Assembly: GCF_015624425.1 (NCBI RefSeq)
Contig: NZ_CP049919.1
Span: 1,488,001-1,552,000, forward strand
Direction: 5' to 3'
DNA length: 64,000 bases
Source of the DNA: Roseateles sp. DAIF2
GTDB lineage: Bacteria > Pseudomonadota > Gammaproteobacteria > Burkholderiales > Burkholderiaceae_C
The stretch's first letter is position 1. The number at the start of each line of letters is the position of its first letter. The notes under the pieces are model-generated. The model did no database searches, was not told where the DNA came from, and was given only the letters and a program-made list of their open reading frames with translations. The translations under genes and the position numbers were made by a program. Shown piece by piece: positions 44,074 through 52,764 of the stretch.

Positions 44074-44856
44074 TCAAGTCGAGAACCCGTCATCCACGAT
44101 GAGGTTCTGCCCGACGATGTGGCGCGCGGCGTCAGAGAGTAAAAACACGATGGCGCCGGTCACGTCCTGCGCGTCCAGCATGCCTTTGGACAGGCAGTGC
44201 TCGCCGTAGCGGGCGAGGAACTGCTCATCCTGACCGGCCAGGATACCGCCTGGGCTGACGCAGTTTGCGCGGAATGCTGCGCCGCGACCCTTCATGTAGG
44301 CGTTGGCGTAGCGCGTCATGTGCTCGAGGCCGGCCTTGATTGCGGCGTACTCGACTGGCATCGTCATCGCCGTGCCGGCATAGACGTCGAAGCGCGGTGC
44401 CATCGAGCCGTAGATCGAGGACAGGTTGACCAGCGAAAACGGCTGCTGGCGCTCCAGTGCGTAGCGGGCGCAGGCCTGCATGAACAGGAAGTACCCACCC
44501 ATGTGCAGGCCGGTGTTTTCGCAGAAGTCGGCGTACTCGACGTCGAAGAAGTGACGGCCGTAGCGCGCGTTGCGCGGATAGGCGGTATTAACGGCTCCGT
44601 CGACCGCGCCGAAGCGGTCGTGGGCGTCGGCCAGCGAACGGTCGATCGAGACGCGGTCGGCCATGTCAACCGTTGCGCAGTCGAGAGCGTCCTTGCCGTG
44701 AGCGTCCGTCAGCGCCTGCAGACCGGCGGCATCAGTGTCGAGGGCGACCGCGCGGCCGCCGGCCGACAGTACTGCGTCCACGATGATCCGGCCGATGCGG
44801 CCGGCCGCGCCGACGACGAGAATGGTCTTGCCTTGTAGGAGAAGAGAGGAGGTCAT
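44074..44856 (-). CDS. ptmA: PtmA-like short-chain dehydrogenase of legionaminic acid pathway
   Basis: 260 residues. Rossmann motif VGAAGRIGRIIVDAV (about 15-29), catalytic Ser in NLSSIYGSM and Tyr-x3-Lys in EYAAIKAGLEHM. The stretch ARYGRHFFDVEYADFCENTGLHMGGYFLF closely follows the PtmA pattern. In C. jejuni ptmA lies beside ptmB, ptmF and ptmE and is needed for legionaminic acid; its exact step, probably in hexosamine-phosphate supply, is less certain. It overlaps legF by 4 bp. Confidence 0.82.
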   Translation of the reverse strand: MTSSLLLQGKTILVVGAAGRIGRIIVDAVLSAGGRAVALDTDAAGLQALTDAHGKDALDCATVDMADRVSIDRSLADAHDRFGAVDGAVNTAYPRNARYGRHFFDVEYADFCENTGLHMGGYFLFMQACARYALERQQPFSLVNLSSIYGSMAPRFDVYAGTAMTMPVEYAAIKAGLEHMTRYANAYMKGRGAAFRANCVSPGGILAGQDEQFLARYGEHCLSKGMLDAQDVTGAIVFLLSDAARHIVGQNLIVDDGFST

Positions 44857-45536
44857 GCGTCGAGAAGGGCCTGTGCCAGCTTGAAGTCGTAGGCGTCGTC
44901 GATGTCCACGGCGCGTTCCTTGGGCACGATAACCGGACGGACGCGCCCCTCGAAGAGGCGCTCATGCGTCAGGATGAAGCCGGGGCGCGCCACGTAGGCC
45001 ACCGTCGTAATGTCGTAGACCGGCGGCACGTCCTGGCGACGCTTGAACTCCGCGGTTCCCAGCACAACGTGGGCCAGGCCCGCCGCGTCGGTGCTGACCA
45101 TGTTGAAGTAGGGGCTGCGCGCCGATGGCGTGACGGTGATGACGACGTCGACATCGGCCTGCAGCGCGTCCAGGCAGTTGCCCACGTCCTGTGCATTACG
45201 CAGCGGGCTCGTGGCGGGCAGACTCAGGAAGACGTCGAAGTCGAGACCGAGTGTGCGGACATGCTTGATCGCATGTTGCCAAGCCATCCACTCCGACGCG
45301 GTGTCCGTTGCCAGCTCCGGGGGGCGTTCGATGACGTCGGCACCGAACTGCGTCGCAACGGCCGCAATCTGTGCGTCGTCGGTGGACACGAAGACCCGCT
45401 CCACGCGGTCCATGGCCTGCGCAAGCCGGATGCCGTGTGCCAGCAGTGGGAGGCCGCCGAGTTCCTTGATGTTCTTGCCGGGCAGGCCCTTGGAGCCGCC
45501 ACGGGCGAAGATGAAGGCGAAGGTGCGTGAGGTCAT
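44853..45536 (-). CDS. legF: CMP-legionaminic acid synthetase (LegF/PtmB, NeuA-like)
   Basis: 227 residues. The CTP-binding start is FIFARGGSKGLPGKNIKELGG (about 8-28), followed by VFVSTDD and DVFLSLPATSPLRN, all typical of CMP-nonulosonate cytidylyltransferases. It activates free legionaminic acid with CTP to CMP-Leg. Gene order ptmE-ptmF-legF-ptmA is that of the Campylobacter ptm locus. It overlaps both neighbours by 4 bp. Confidence 0.9.
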   Translation of the reverse strand: MTSRTFAFIFARGGSKGLPGKNIKELGGLPLLAHGIRLAQAMDRVERVFVSTDDAQIAAVATQFGADVIERPPELATDTASEWMAWQHAIKHVRTLGLDFDVFLSLPATSPLRNAQDVGNCLDALQADVDVVITVTPSARSPYFNMVSTDAAGLAHVVLGTAEFKRRQDVPPVYDITTVAYVARPGFILTHERLFEGRVRPVIVPKERAVDIDDAYDFKLAQALLDA

Positions 45537-46573
45537 GGGGGCGGATTCATCGAGGGAATGGGAGTGCCGAGGGCGCCGAAGGGCAGGGAGACCTGACGCC
45601 CGGCGGCGGCCGACTGGCGCATGGCCTCTATCATGTCGAGGACGGCCAGGCCGTCGTCCAGCGTGATGCGCGGCGCGGCGCGGCCGGCGGCGACCTCGAT
45701 GAAGCCGCGCAGCTGCTCGACGTACATGTCGTTGCGGTCGACCGCGGGCTCCGAGAACAGGACTTCCTCGCCCGCTGGGCCGTCCAGCACGATGCGGTTG
45801 GCGATCAGGTCCCAGTGCAGCGTGCCGGTCGCGCCGATCACCTTGCAGTCGCGGCTGGCGCGGCGCTGCAGGAAGTCCAGATGCACTTGCGCGGTCAGGC
45901 CATCGCGCGACAGAAGAATGTCGGCGTGATCTTCGACGTCGATCTCCAGCTGACCGCTGTTGGAGGCGATGCAGAAGACGTGGTCAAAACGACCGAACAG
46001 CCAGGTCAGGTAGTCCAGCTCATGGCTGAGCTCCAGCAACACACCGCCGCCCAACGAACGGTTGGCCGACACCTGACGGCGGTAGTCGGCCTGGGGCCGC
46101 CAGTCGGGAAGATACTGGCCGACCTCGATCCGCAGGCCCAGGATCCGGCCGACGCGGCCTTCCTCGATCAGGGCCTTCATCCAGCGCGCCGACGACAGGA
46201 AGCGCAGGTTGTACGCGACCTCGATGCGATCACGGTAGCGCGCCAGCAGGGGCGCGGCGTCGCGGACGCGGTCCAGGCTGTCGCTCAGCGGCTTCTCGAT
46301 CAGCACGGGGATGCTGGCGTCGAGCAGCACGCAGGCATGGTCCAGGTGCAGCGGCGCCGGCGAGGCGACCACGGCCAGGTCCGGTGCCCACGCGACAGCG
46401 GCCGCCAGCGACGGTAGCTGCGTCGTGGCGGCGGTCTCGCCGTCGGCCAGCGGACGGCCGGAGGCAGACACGCAGCCTACATCGGCATCGGGCAGCAGCC
46501 GACGGAAGTTGGCGAGATGGCGTCGAGCGATGCTACCGCTGCCGACGACCAGAGCCTTGCGCGGCGTGCTCAC
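45533..46573 (-). CDS. ptmF: PtmF-like Gfo/Idh/MocA oxidoreductase
   Basis: 346 residues from GTG 46573, which overlaps the ptmE stop (GTGA); an upstream open frame is only a shadow of ptmE. NAD-binding motif VVGSGSIARRHLANF (about 8-22), catalytic EKP in VLIEKPLSDS (about 93-102) and a C-terminal domain with GGVLLELSHELDYLTWLFG. The same type of gene lies between ptmE and ptmB in C. jejuni. Its substrate is not settled by sequence; a role in amino-sugar precursor supply is presumed. Confidence 0.8.
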   Translation of the reverse strand: MSTPRKALVVGSGSIARRHLANFRRLLPDADVGCVSASGRPLADGETAATTQLPSLAAAVAWAPDLAVVASPAPLHLDHACVLLDASIPVLIEKPLSDSLDRVRDAAPLLARYRDRIEVAYNLRFLSSARWMKALIEEGRVGRILGLRIEVGQYLPDWRPQADYRRQVSANRSLGGGVLLELSHELDYLTWLFGRFDHVFCIASNSGQLEIDVEDHADILLSRDGLTAQVHLDFLQRRASRDCKVIGATGTLHWDLIANRIVLDGPAGEEVLFSEPAVDRNDMYVEQLRGFIEVAAGRAAPRITLDDGLAVLDMIEAMRQSAAAGRQVSLPFGALGTPIPSMNPPP

Positions 46574-47616
46574 GGGTTCAGCACCTCTTGCTGGGCGCGC
46601 TGGAAATCGTCCATGCGGCCGATGTCCAGCCAGTACTCGTGCACCGGGAACATGTTGACGTCGCGGCCAGCGCCGATCTCGCGTTCTAGCAGCGTCGGCA
46701 TGTCGATCCGCTCGCCGGGGGCGACGCGACGGACCAGTTCGGGCGACAGCATGTAGATGCCAGCGCTGATGAAGCAGCGCTGGACCGGCTTCTCGATGAT
46801 CTGCGTGATGCGATGGCCATCGCTTTGTATGACGCCATAGGGGATCTGGTTCTCGTACTCGCGCACGCACAGCGTGGCGGAGCCCTCATGTCGTTCGTGG
46901 AAGTCCAGCAGGCTGCGGTAGTCCACGCGCGTCAGCAGATCGCCGTTCATCAGGAAGATCGGCAGATCGATCTCGTCGTGCGGCAGCAGGCCCAGCGCAC
47001 CGCCGGTGCCCAGCGGCTCCTCCTCGTGGACATACTGGATGCTGACATTCCAGCGGCTGCCATCGCCGAAGTGGTCGCGGATCACCTCTGGCAGGTAGTG
47101 CGTCGAGATGTAGAAGCGGTGGAAGCCGGCATCGGCGAAGCCCTGCAGGATCAGTTCCAGGATCGGCTTGTCCCCGACCTTGAGCATCGGCTTGGGGCAG
47201 TCCTGCGTCAGCGGATACAGGCGCTTGCCGAAACCGCCGGCCATCAGGAACACTGGGTTGTCCAGGCGCCGGCGGCCCAGCATGTCGTGCAGCGTTTCGA
47301 TGCCGACGACGCGACGACCGGCGTCCACGACCGGCAACTGCAGCAGCCGGGTGGACTCCATCGCCGCCAGCAGCTTCTCGCGCGACCAGTTCAGGTCGGC
47401 GACCTGCGGCGTGGCGCACATGATCTCGCTGACGGGCGTGTCCATGTTCTTGTGGCGCAGCAGCGCGCGGCGCACGTCGCCGTCGGTCACGGTGCCGCGC
47501 AGCACGTCGTCGGCGTCGGTCACCAGCACGATGCCCAGTCCGCCCTTGTCCAGTGCGCCGATCGCCGTCTCGAGCGGCGTGTCCGGCGGGACGGCGACAG
47601 TCTTCCAGTTTTTCAT
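46570..47616 (-). CDS. ptmE: PtmE-like glucosamine-1-phosphate guanylyltransferase with CBS domains
   Basis: 348 residues from ATG 47616; a GTG one codon upstream is an alternative. Two CBS domains fill about 1-118 (VTDADDVLRGTVTDGDVRRALL). A nucleotidyltransferase domain follows with MAGGFGKRLYPLTQDCPKPML (about 126-146) and the metal-binding NGD in FLMNGDLLT. The CBS-NTP transferase fusion is the mark of PtmE, which makes GDP-glucosamine and so channels legionaminic acid precursors through GDP rather than UDP sugars. It lies 39 bp after legH, the widest gap within the leg genes. Confidence 0.88.
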   Translation of the reverse strand: MKNWKTVAVPPDTPLETAIGALDKGGLGIVLVTDADDVLRGTVTDGDVRRALLRHKNMDTPVSEIMCATPQVADLNWSREKLLAAMESTRLLQLPVVDAGRRVVGIETLHDMLGRRRLDNPVFLMAGGFGKRLYPLTQDCPKPMLKVGDKPILELILQGFADAGFHRFYISTHYLPEVIRDHFGDGSRWNVSIQYVHEEEPLGTGGALGLLPHDEIDLPIFLMNGDLLTRVDYRSLLDFHERHEGSATLCVREYENQIPYGVIQSDGHRITQIIEKPVQRCFISAGIYMLSPELVRRVAPGERIDMPTLLEREIGAGRDVNMFPVHEYWLDIGRMDDFQRAQQEVLNP

Positions 47617-47655
47617 CACTTGCTTCTCTTTTCTGCTTCTTGTCCAGGCGATCCG

Positions 47656-48300
47656 TCAGCGCAGGCGGTTCGCGGCGCCGAGGACGGTCGTCGCCGGGGT
47701 CAGGTCCCGCACCAGCGTCACTCCGGCACCGACCACGGCGCGTGCGCCGATGCGCAGCCCCTGGATCACCGTCGCGCCCGCGCCGATGAAGGCGCCGTCC
47801 TCAACCGTAACCGTGCCGCACAGCGTCGCGCCCGGCGCAACGTGCACGTCGCGTCCGATGCGGCAGTCGTGGTCGACGCCGGCCCGCGTGTTGACGATGC
47901 TGTTCGCGCCGATCTCGCAGCCTGGCTGGATGACGGCGCCGGCCATCACCTGGACGCCGTCGCCCAGCACGACGCCGGGCGCGACCCAGGCGGTCGGGTG
48001 GATGAGCGCCGGGAAGTCATACCCCCGGGCGCGCCAGGCGGCGTAGAGCCGTTCGCGCAAGGTGCCCGTTGCCAGTTGGCCGATGCCCAGCATCAGCGCG
48101 GCGCGGTTCGGCGGCAGCCGGTCGAGCGCGCCGTCGTCGCCCAGCACGTCCAGGCCCTCCCAGCGGGAGACGGCGTCTGCGGCCAGCGTCGGATCGCAGA
48201 CGCCCAGCACCGGATGGCCGACTGCGCGCGCGAGCGCAGCCAGCACCCGGGCGTGGCCGCCGGCGCCGAGCAGGACGAGGGGACGCGTAGCAGTGCTCAT
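47656..48300 (-). CDS. legH: GDP-4-amino sugar N-acetyltransferase (LegH, PglD-like)
   Basis: 214 residues from ATG 48300 in an ATGA overlap with legI. N-terminal sugar-binding Rossmann-like part LVLLGAGGHARVLAALARA, then a left-handed beta helix of hexapeptides (VVLGDGVQVMAGAVIQPGCEIG) with the PglD-type catalytic His in AGVDHDCRIG. LegH acetylates the 4-amino group of the GDP-sugar made by LegC. PglD-type acetylation of a UDP-sugar is the close alternative; the neighbours favour LegH. Confidence 0.85.
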   Translation of the reverse strand: MSTATRPLVLLGAGGHARVLAALARAVGHPVLGVCDPTLAADAVSRWEGLDVLGDDGALDRLPPNRAALMLGIGQLATGTLRERLYAAWRARGYDFPALIHPTAWVAPGVVLGDGVQVMAGAVIQPGCEIGANSIVNTRAGVDHDCRIGRDVHVAPGATLCGTVTVEDGAFIGAGATVIQGLRIGARAVVGAGVTLVRDLTPATTVLGAANRLR

Positions 48301-49370
48301 CGTGTGATCGGTTCTCCGGCGGCGTAGGCCTGGACGGCGGCGACGCCGATCAGTCCCCACAGTGCGGTGGCGGGCAGCCCGCCGCCGCCGCTGCGCGCGG
48401 TCGTGAGGTCGTCGCGCGAGAGCACCGCGCCCGCGGCGATGTCACGTGCGGCCACGACGTGCTGGCGTGCCGCTTGCCGGGTGTTCCATTCGCTCGGCTG
48501 CGGGCATTTGGCGCCGTCGCCCAGCGCCAGCTGCAGGTCGCGGATCTGGCTGACCATCCGGGTCAGTTCCGCCGGTTCGAGCGAGGCCTTGTGGTCGGGG
48601 CCGGGCATGGCGCGGTCGAGCGTGAAGTGCTTTTCGATGAAGGTCGCCCCGCGCGCCACGGCGGCGACGGGGATCAGGATCCCTTCGGTGTGATCGGAGT
48701 AACCGACCGGCAGCCCGAACGCGCGCAGCGTGTCCATCGCCAGCAGGTTGCATTCCTGCATCGGCGTCGGGTACTGCGAGGTGCAGTGCAGCAGCGTGAC
48801 GCGGCCCTGCAAGCTGGCGCGCCAGGCCGGATCGCTCCAGCCGCGCCAGACGTCGGCGACATCTGCGGGTTCGGCCTCGGCGTTGAAGGCATGGGCGATC
48901 ACCGCCAGGGCCTGCTCGACTTCCGACATCGTCGCCATGCCGGTAGACACGACCAGCGGCCGTCCCTGGCGGGCGAACTGCCACAGCAGCGGACCATTGG
49001 TCAGCTCGCCGGACGGCACCTTGTAGAAGGGCATGTCTAGCTCTTCCAGGAAGGTCAGGCTGCCGGCGTCGAAGGCGGTCGACAGGAACTCGATGCCGCG
49101 CGAGCGGGCGCGCTCGCGCAACTCCCAGTGCCACTCGCGCGGAAGCTCCAGTTTGCGCAGCATCTCGAGCTGCGACTCCGCGGCGTCGGTGGTGTGCTGC
49201 TGGTAGCTCGCCTTGGGCGCGGCGCGCGTGGCCAGCTTCTTGGCATCGAAGGTCTGGAACTTTACGGCGTCGGCACCGGCTTCGGCCGCGCAGTCGACCA
49301 GACGGCGGGCCAGTTCAAGTTCCCCGTTGTGATTCACGCCTGCTTCGGCGATCACGTATACGTTTGGCAT
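48297..49370 (-). CDS. legI: Legionaminic acid synthase (LegI, NeuB-like)
   Basis: 357 residues. The start at 49370 is supported by AGGAAG about five bases upstream and by the conserved IAEAGVNHNGELELA beginning. The TIM-barrel has KFQTF, the substrate motif VPSGELTN and the metal-binding SDHTEG and EKHFTLDR. A C-terminal SAF/antifreeze domain (about 290-350) completes the fold. It condenses 2,4-diacetamido-2,4,6-trideoxymannose with phosphoenolpyruvate. The neighbouring legB, legC and legG rule in legionaminic rather than sialic acid. Confidence 0.93.
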   Translation of the reverse strand: MPNVYVIAEAGVNHNGELELARRLVDCAAEAGADAVKFQTFDAKKLATRAAPKASYQQHTTDAAESQLEMLRKLELPREWHWELRERARSRGIEFLSTAFDAGSLTFLEELDMPFYKVPSGELTNGPLLWQFARQGRPLVVSTGMATMSEVEQALAVIAHAFNAEAEPADVADVWRGWSDPAWRASLQGRVTLLHCTSQYPTPMQECNLLAMDTLRAFGLPVGYSDHTEGILIPVAAVARGATFIEKHFTLDRAMPGPDHKASLEPAELTRMVSQIRDLQLALGDGAKCPQPSEWNTRQAARQHVVAARDIAAGAVLSRDDLTTARSGGGGLPATALWGLIGVAAVQAYAAGEPITR

Positions 49371-49400
49371 GGGGCTTCCTGTCGTTCGATCGGGCAAGGG

Positions 49401-50567
49401 TCAGGCGTCGGCCGCGCAGCGGCGGTCGACGAAGGGTTTGGCGCGCGCGGCGAGGTTGACGGTCGACAACTGGTCGACGATGCGCCGTGCGGCGCCCGGT
49501 CGGCCGTAGGGCGACTCGCGCCGCGCCGCGATCGCGCGATGGCCGGCGCTGAGCGCCGTGTCCAGCGCCTGCCGGATCTCCGCTGCGCTTTCGCCGCAAT
49601 GCAGCACCGAGGGCGCGCGCAGCCGGCCCTGCTGGCGGGGGCCGATATCCACCGTGGGGACGCCGACGGCCGGCGCCTCCAACAGGCCGCTGGACGAGTT
49701 GCCGACCACGGCGTCAACGTGACGCATCAGGCTCAGGTAGCGCCGCGCGCCCAGCGATTCGACCAGCACCACCCGGTCCGGGCGCTCGTCCGCGAAGGCC
49801 TGCAGGCTCGCGCGGATCGCATTCGCGCCGGGGTCGGCGTTGGCGCCCGTGATGACGACGGAACCGGCGCCGGTGTCGAGCGCAGCCAGCAGCGCCTGCA
49901 TCGCCGCCAGGCCGCCGTCTTCCTCGAGCGTGACCGGGTGATAGGTGACCAGGAAGGCGGGCGCGCGCAGCGTCAGGCCCAGGAAGCGCTCCAGGTCGTC
50001 CTTGGGCACGGGATCCAGCGCGGCGATGTTGTCCATCGCCGGGGCGCCGACGTTCCAGACGCGGTCCTGGGCTTCGCCCATCTGGCGGATGCGCTCGGCA
50101 TAGGGCTCCGCCGCGGCGAAGTGCCAGTGGGATAGCTTCGTGACCGCGTGGCGGATGGACTCGTCGATCGCGCCTTCGGTGGCTTCGCCACCGTGGATGT
50201 GTGCGATCGGCACGCGCGCGAGCACCGCGGCCTGGGCCGCCGCGAGCAGTTCGTAGCGGTCGCCGAGCAGGACCAGCACGTCGGGCCTGAGCCGGGCCAG
50301 CGCGCTCGCGACGCCCGACAGCACCTGGGCCGCGGACAGCGCCACGCCTTCCGAGTCGTCCGATGCGATCGCCATCTCGACGCGCGCGGCTATCGGGAAC
50401 CCGTCGGCGACGATCTCCCGCCAGGTGGCGCCGTGCGCTTCCGACAGGTGCGTGCCCGACGCGATGACCTGCAAGGCCAAGTTCGGGCGTGCCGCCACCT
50501 CTGCCATCAGCGGCCGGAGCAGCCCGTATTCGGCACGGGTGCTGGTGAAGAAGGCGATGCGACGCAA
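49401..50567 (-). CDS. legG: GDP-sugar hydrolysing 2-epimerase (LegG, NeuC-like)
   Basis: 388 residues starting at TTG 50567, two bases after the legC stop; GGAG seven bases upstream supports this rare start and no ATG fits. NeuC-type features: FFTSTRAEYGLLRPLM, LLGDRYELLAAAQAA, HIHGGEATEGAIDES and the SSSG of VVGNSSSGLLEAP. It removes GDP and inverts C2 to give free 2,4-diacetamido-2,4,6-trideoxymannose for LegI. Confidence 0.92.
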   Translation of the reverse strand: MRRIAFFTSTRAEYGLLRPLMAEVAARPNLALQVIASGTHLSEAHGATWREIVADGFPIAARVEMAIASDDSEGVALSAAQVLSGVASALARLRPDVLVLLGDRYELLAAAQAAVLARVPIAHIHGGEATEGAIDESIRHAVTKLSHWHFAAAEPYAERIRQMGEAQDRVWNVGAPAMDNIAALDPVPKDDLERFLGLTLRAPAFLVTYHPVTLEEDGGLAAMQALLAALDTGAGSVVITGANADPGANAIRASLQAFADERPDRVVLVESLGARRYLSLMRHVDAVVGNSSSGLLEAPAVGVPTVDIGPRQQGRLRAPSVLHCGESAAEIRQALDTALSAGHRAIAARRESPYGRPGAARRIVDQLSTVNLAARAKPFVDRRCAADA

Positions 50568-50569
50568 GC

Positions 50570-51718
50570 TCAGGCTCCGGCCGGCAGCACGCTGCTGGGC
50601 AGGTTGACGACGCGAGCCTCAAGCCATTCGGCGTTATCCAGCGGACCGCGCAGCGCGTTCGTGTAGAGCGGCAGCCGCGTCATCAATGCCCAGATGGGAC
50701 GCGTCATGACGCCGGCGTCGTTGGTGGACTTGAGCAGCGCGTCGCGCTGCGCGCCGTCCTGGCAGATCACGCCGTTCAGCCAGTAGTTCGAATGGCAGCC
50801 TTCGGGCTCCACAATCGGTTGGAGATCGCTGCCCTTGAAGAACTCGATGTAGCGCTCGGCCAGGACGCGCTTGGATTCGAGAAAGGCCGGTAGCTGCTCC
50901 AGCTGCGCGCAGCCCAGCGCCGCATTCAGGTTGGGCATGCGGTAGTTGTAGCCGACCTCGTCGTGCACAAACTCGTAGGGGTGCGGGATCTTGGCGGTGG
51001 TCGTTAGGTGCTTGGCACGCTTGCCGATGACCTCGTCGGTCAGCAGCATGCCGCCGCCGCCGGTAGTCATGATCTTGTTGCCGTTGAAGCTCAGCACGCC
51101 GATCCGGCCGAAGTTGCCGGTGTGGCGGCCCTTGTAATAGCTGCCCAGCGACTCGGCCGCGTCTTCGACCAGTACCAGGTGCCAGCGCTCGCAGACGGCG
51201 ATCAGCGCGTCGAGTTCGACCGGGTGGCCGAAGGTGTGCATCGGCAGGCAGGCCCGGATGCGGCGGTGGCCGACGCGGGTGCGGCAGTCGCCGCGGTCGT
51301 CAATCAGCGCGTGCTCGGACAGCCAGGCGTCCAGCGCGGTGGGCGACAGGCCCAGCGTGTGGCGGTCGACGTCCACGAAGAGCGGCTCCGCGCTGCAGTA
51401 GGCGATCGCGTTGCAGGTGGCCACGAAGGTGAGCGACTGCGTCACCACCAGGTCACCCGGCACCACGTCGGCCAGCTTCAGCGCGATGTGCAGCGCGGCC
51501 GTGCCGTTCATCACCGCCACGGCGCGCGGGCTGGCCGTGAACGCGGCCATGTCCTTCTCGAAGCGGTCGACGTAGGCGCCGACGCTGGAGACGAAGGTCG
51601 AATCGATGGTGTCTACCACCAGTTCGCGCTCCCGACCCCGGAACACCGGTGCATGCAGCGGGATGAACTCGTCGGTGTGGTATTGGTCGCGGACGAAACG
51701 GATGAGAGAGTCGAGCAT
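50570..51718 (-). CDS. legC: GDP-4-keto-6-deoxy-GlcNAc aminotransferase (LegC)
   Basis: 382 residues. DegT-family PLP enzyme with Asp in VLVEDAAESLGSYYKGRHTG and Schiff-base Lys in LSFNGNKIMTTGGGGM. The start HAPVFRGRERELVVDTIDSTFVSS is characteristic of LegC. It aminates C4 of the LegB product. It lies 9 bp after legB and 2 bp before legG. Confidence 0.93.
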   Translation of the reverse strand: MLDSLIRFVRDQYHTDEFIPLHAPVFRGRERELVVDTIDSTFVSSVGAYVDRFEKDMAAFTASPRAVAVMNGTAALHIALKLADVVPGDLVVTQSLTFVATCNAIAYCSAEPLFVDVDRHTLGLSPTALDAWLSEHALIDDRGDCRTRVGHRRIRACLPMHTFGHPVELDALIAVCERWHLVLVEDAAESLGSYYKGRHTGNFGRIGVLSFNGNKIMTTGGGGMLLTDEVIGKRAKHLTTTAKIPHPYEFVHDEVGYNYRMPNLNAALGCAQLEQLPAFLESKRVLAERYIEFFKGSDLQPIVEPEGCHSNYWLNGVICQDGAQRDALLKSTNDAGVMTRPIWALMTRLPLYTNALRGPLDNAEWLEARVVNLPSSVLPAGA

Positions 51719-51727
51719 ATCCGCGCC

Positions 51728-52714
51728 TCAGACGTTGTAGATGTCGGCCTTGTACTTCCGGAGGTTGACCGGATTGGTAAACCAGTCGATTGTCGCCTGC
51801 AGCCCGGCACGGATGTCGAAGCGTGGCTTGAAGCCGGTCATGCCGTGGATCTTGGTGTTGTCACACCACAGGCGGAAGACCTCGGACTTCTCCGGACGGA
51901 TGCGCTGCTCGTCGGTGAGGAACTCGACGTCGCTGCCCATCAGCTCGCGGATCAACGCCAGCGTGTCGCCGACGGAGATCTCGTAGTTGGAGCCGATGTT
52001 GACTGTCTCCCCGATCGCCGCGTCGCAGCGGGCCAGCTCGAGGAAGCCGCGGCAGGTGTCCAGCACGTAGTTGAAGTCGCGCGTCGGCGAGACGTCGCCC
52101 AGCTTGATCTGCTTCTTGCCGTTGGCGATCTGCGTGATGATGGTCGGGATCACCGCGCGCGCCGACTGGCGCGGGCCGTAGGTGTTGAACGGACGCGCGA
52201 TCGTGACCGGCAGGTTGAAGGCGTTGAAGAAGCTCATCGCCATTGCGTCCGCACCGATCTTGGAGGCGCTGTACGGCGACTGCGGCTGCAGCGGGTGCTT
52301 CTCGTCGATGGGCACGTACTGAGCGGTGCCATAGACCTCGCTGGTGGAGGTGTGGATCACGCGCTTGACGCCGTTCTCCATCGCCGCCTGGCAGATGTTG
52401 AGCGTGCCCTTGATATTGGTGTCGACGTAGCTGTCGGGCGCGACGTAGGAGTAAGGGATCGCGATCAGCGCGCCGAGGTGGAAGACGACATCCACGTCCT
52501 TGGTGATGTGCTTGCAGTAGTGCGGATCACGGATGTCCCCGTTCAGGACCTCGATCTCCTTCAAGCAGCCCACGTCCTCCAGCCAGCCCCAGTAGTTGAA
52601 GGAGTTGTACTGAGACAGCGCCTTCACATGGTAGCCCTCGGCGACCAGCATTTCGGTGAGGTGCGAGCCGATGAAACCGTCGGCACCGGTAATGAGCGCA
52701 CGTTGTTGTGTCAT
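51728..52714 (-). CDS. legB: GDP-N-acetylglucosamine 4,6-dehydratase (LegB)
   Basis: 328 residues of extended SDR. TGADGFIGSHLTEML at the N-terminus, STSEVYGTAQYVPIDEKHPL, the Tyr-x3-Lys in SPYSASKIGADAM and RPFNTYGPRQSARAVIP. LegB homologues from Campylobacter have the same FNYWGWLED segment near residue 43. It starts the six legionaminic-specific steps. Upstream is wzy, 50 bp away. Confidence 0.93.
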   Translation of the reverse strand: MTQQRALITGADGFIGSHLTEMLVAEGYHVKALSQYNSFNYWGWLEDVGCLKEIEVLNGDIRDPHYCKHITKDVDVVFHLGALIAIPYSYVAPDSYVDTNIKGTLNICQAAMENGVKRVIHTSTSEVYGTAQYVPIDEKHPLQPQSPYSASKIGADAMAMSFFNAFNLPVTIARPFNTYGPRQSARAVIPTIITQIANGKKQIKLGDVSPTRDFNYVLDTCRGFLELARCDAAIGETVNIGSNYEISVGDTLALIRELMGSDVEFLTDEQRIRPEKSEVFRLWCDNTKIHGMTGFKPRFDIRAGLQATIDWFTNPVNLRKYKADIYNV

Positions 52715-52764
52715 GTTCAGTTCTGTGCAGTTTGAGGGCGTTGGGGGTTGGGTGGCATTGCTTG

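Noticed and set aside
46078..46085. GGCGGTAG, identical to the RfaH ops element
   Set aside because: It lies inside ptmF on the non-transcribed-direction strand, so it cannot act on this operon; an 8-mer is expected by chance.
46813..48327. A 504-codon plus-strand frame opposite ptmE and legH
   Set aside because: It is antisense to genes with clear motifs and has shadow-like composition.
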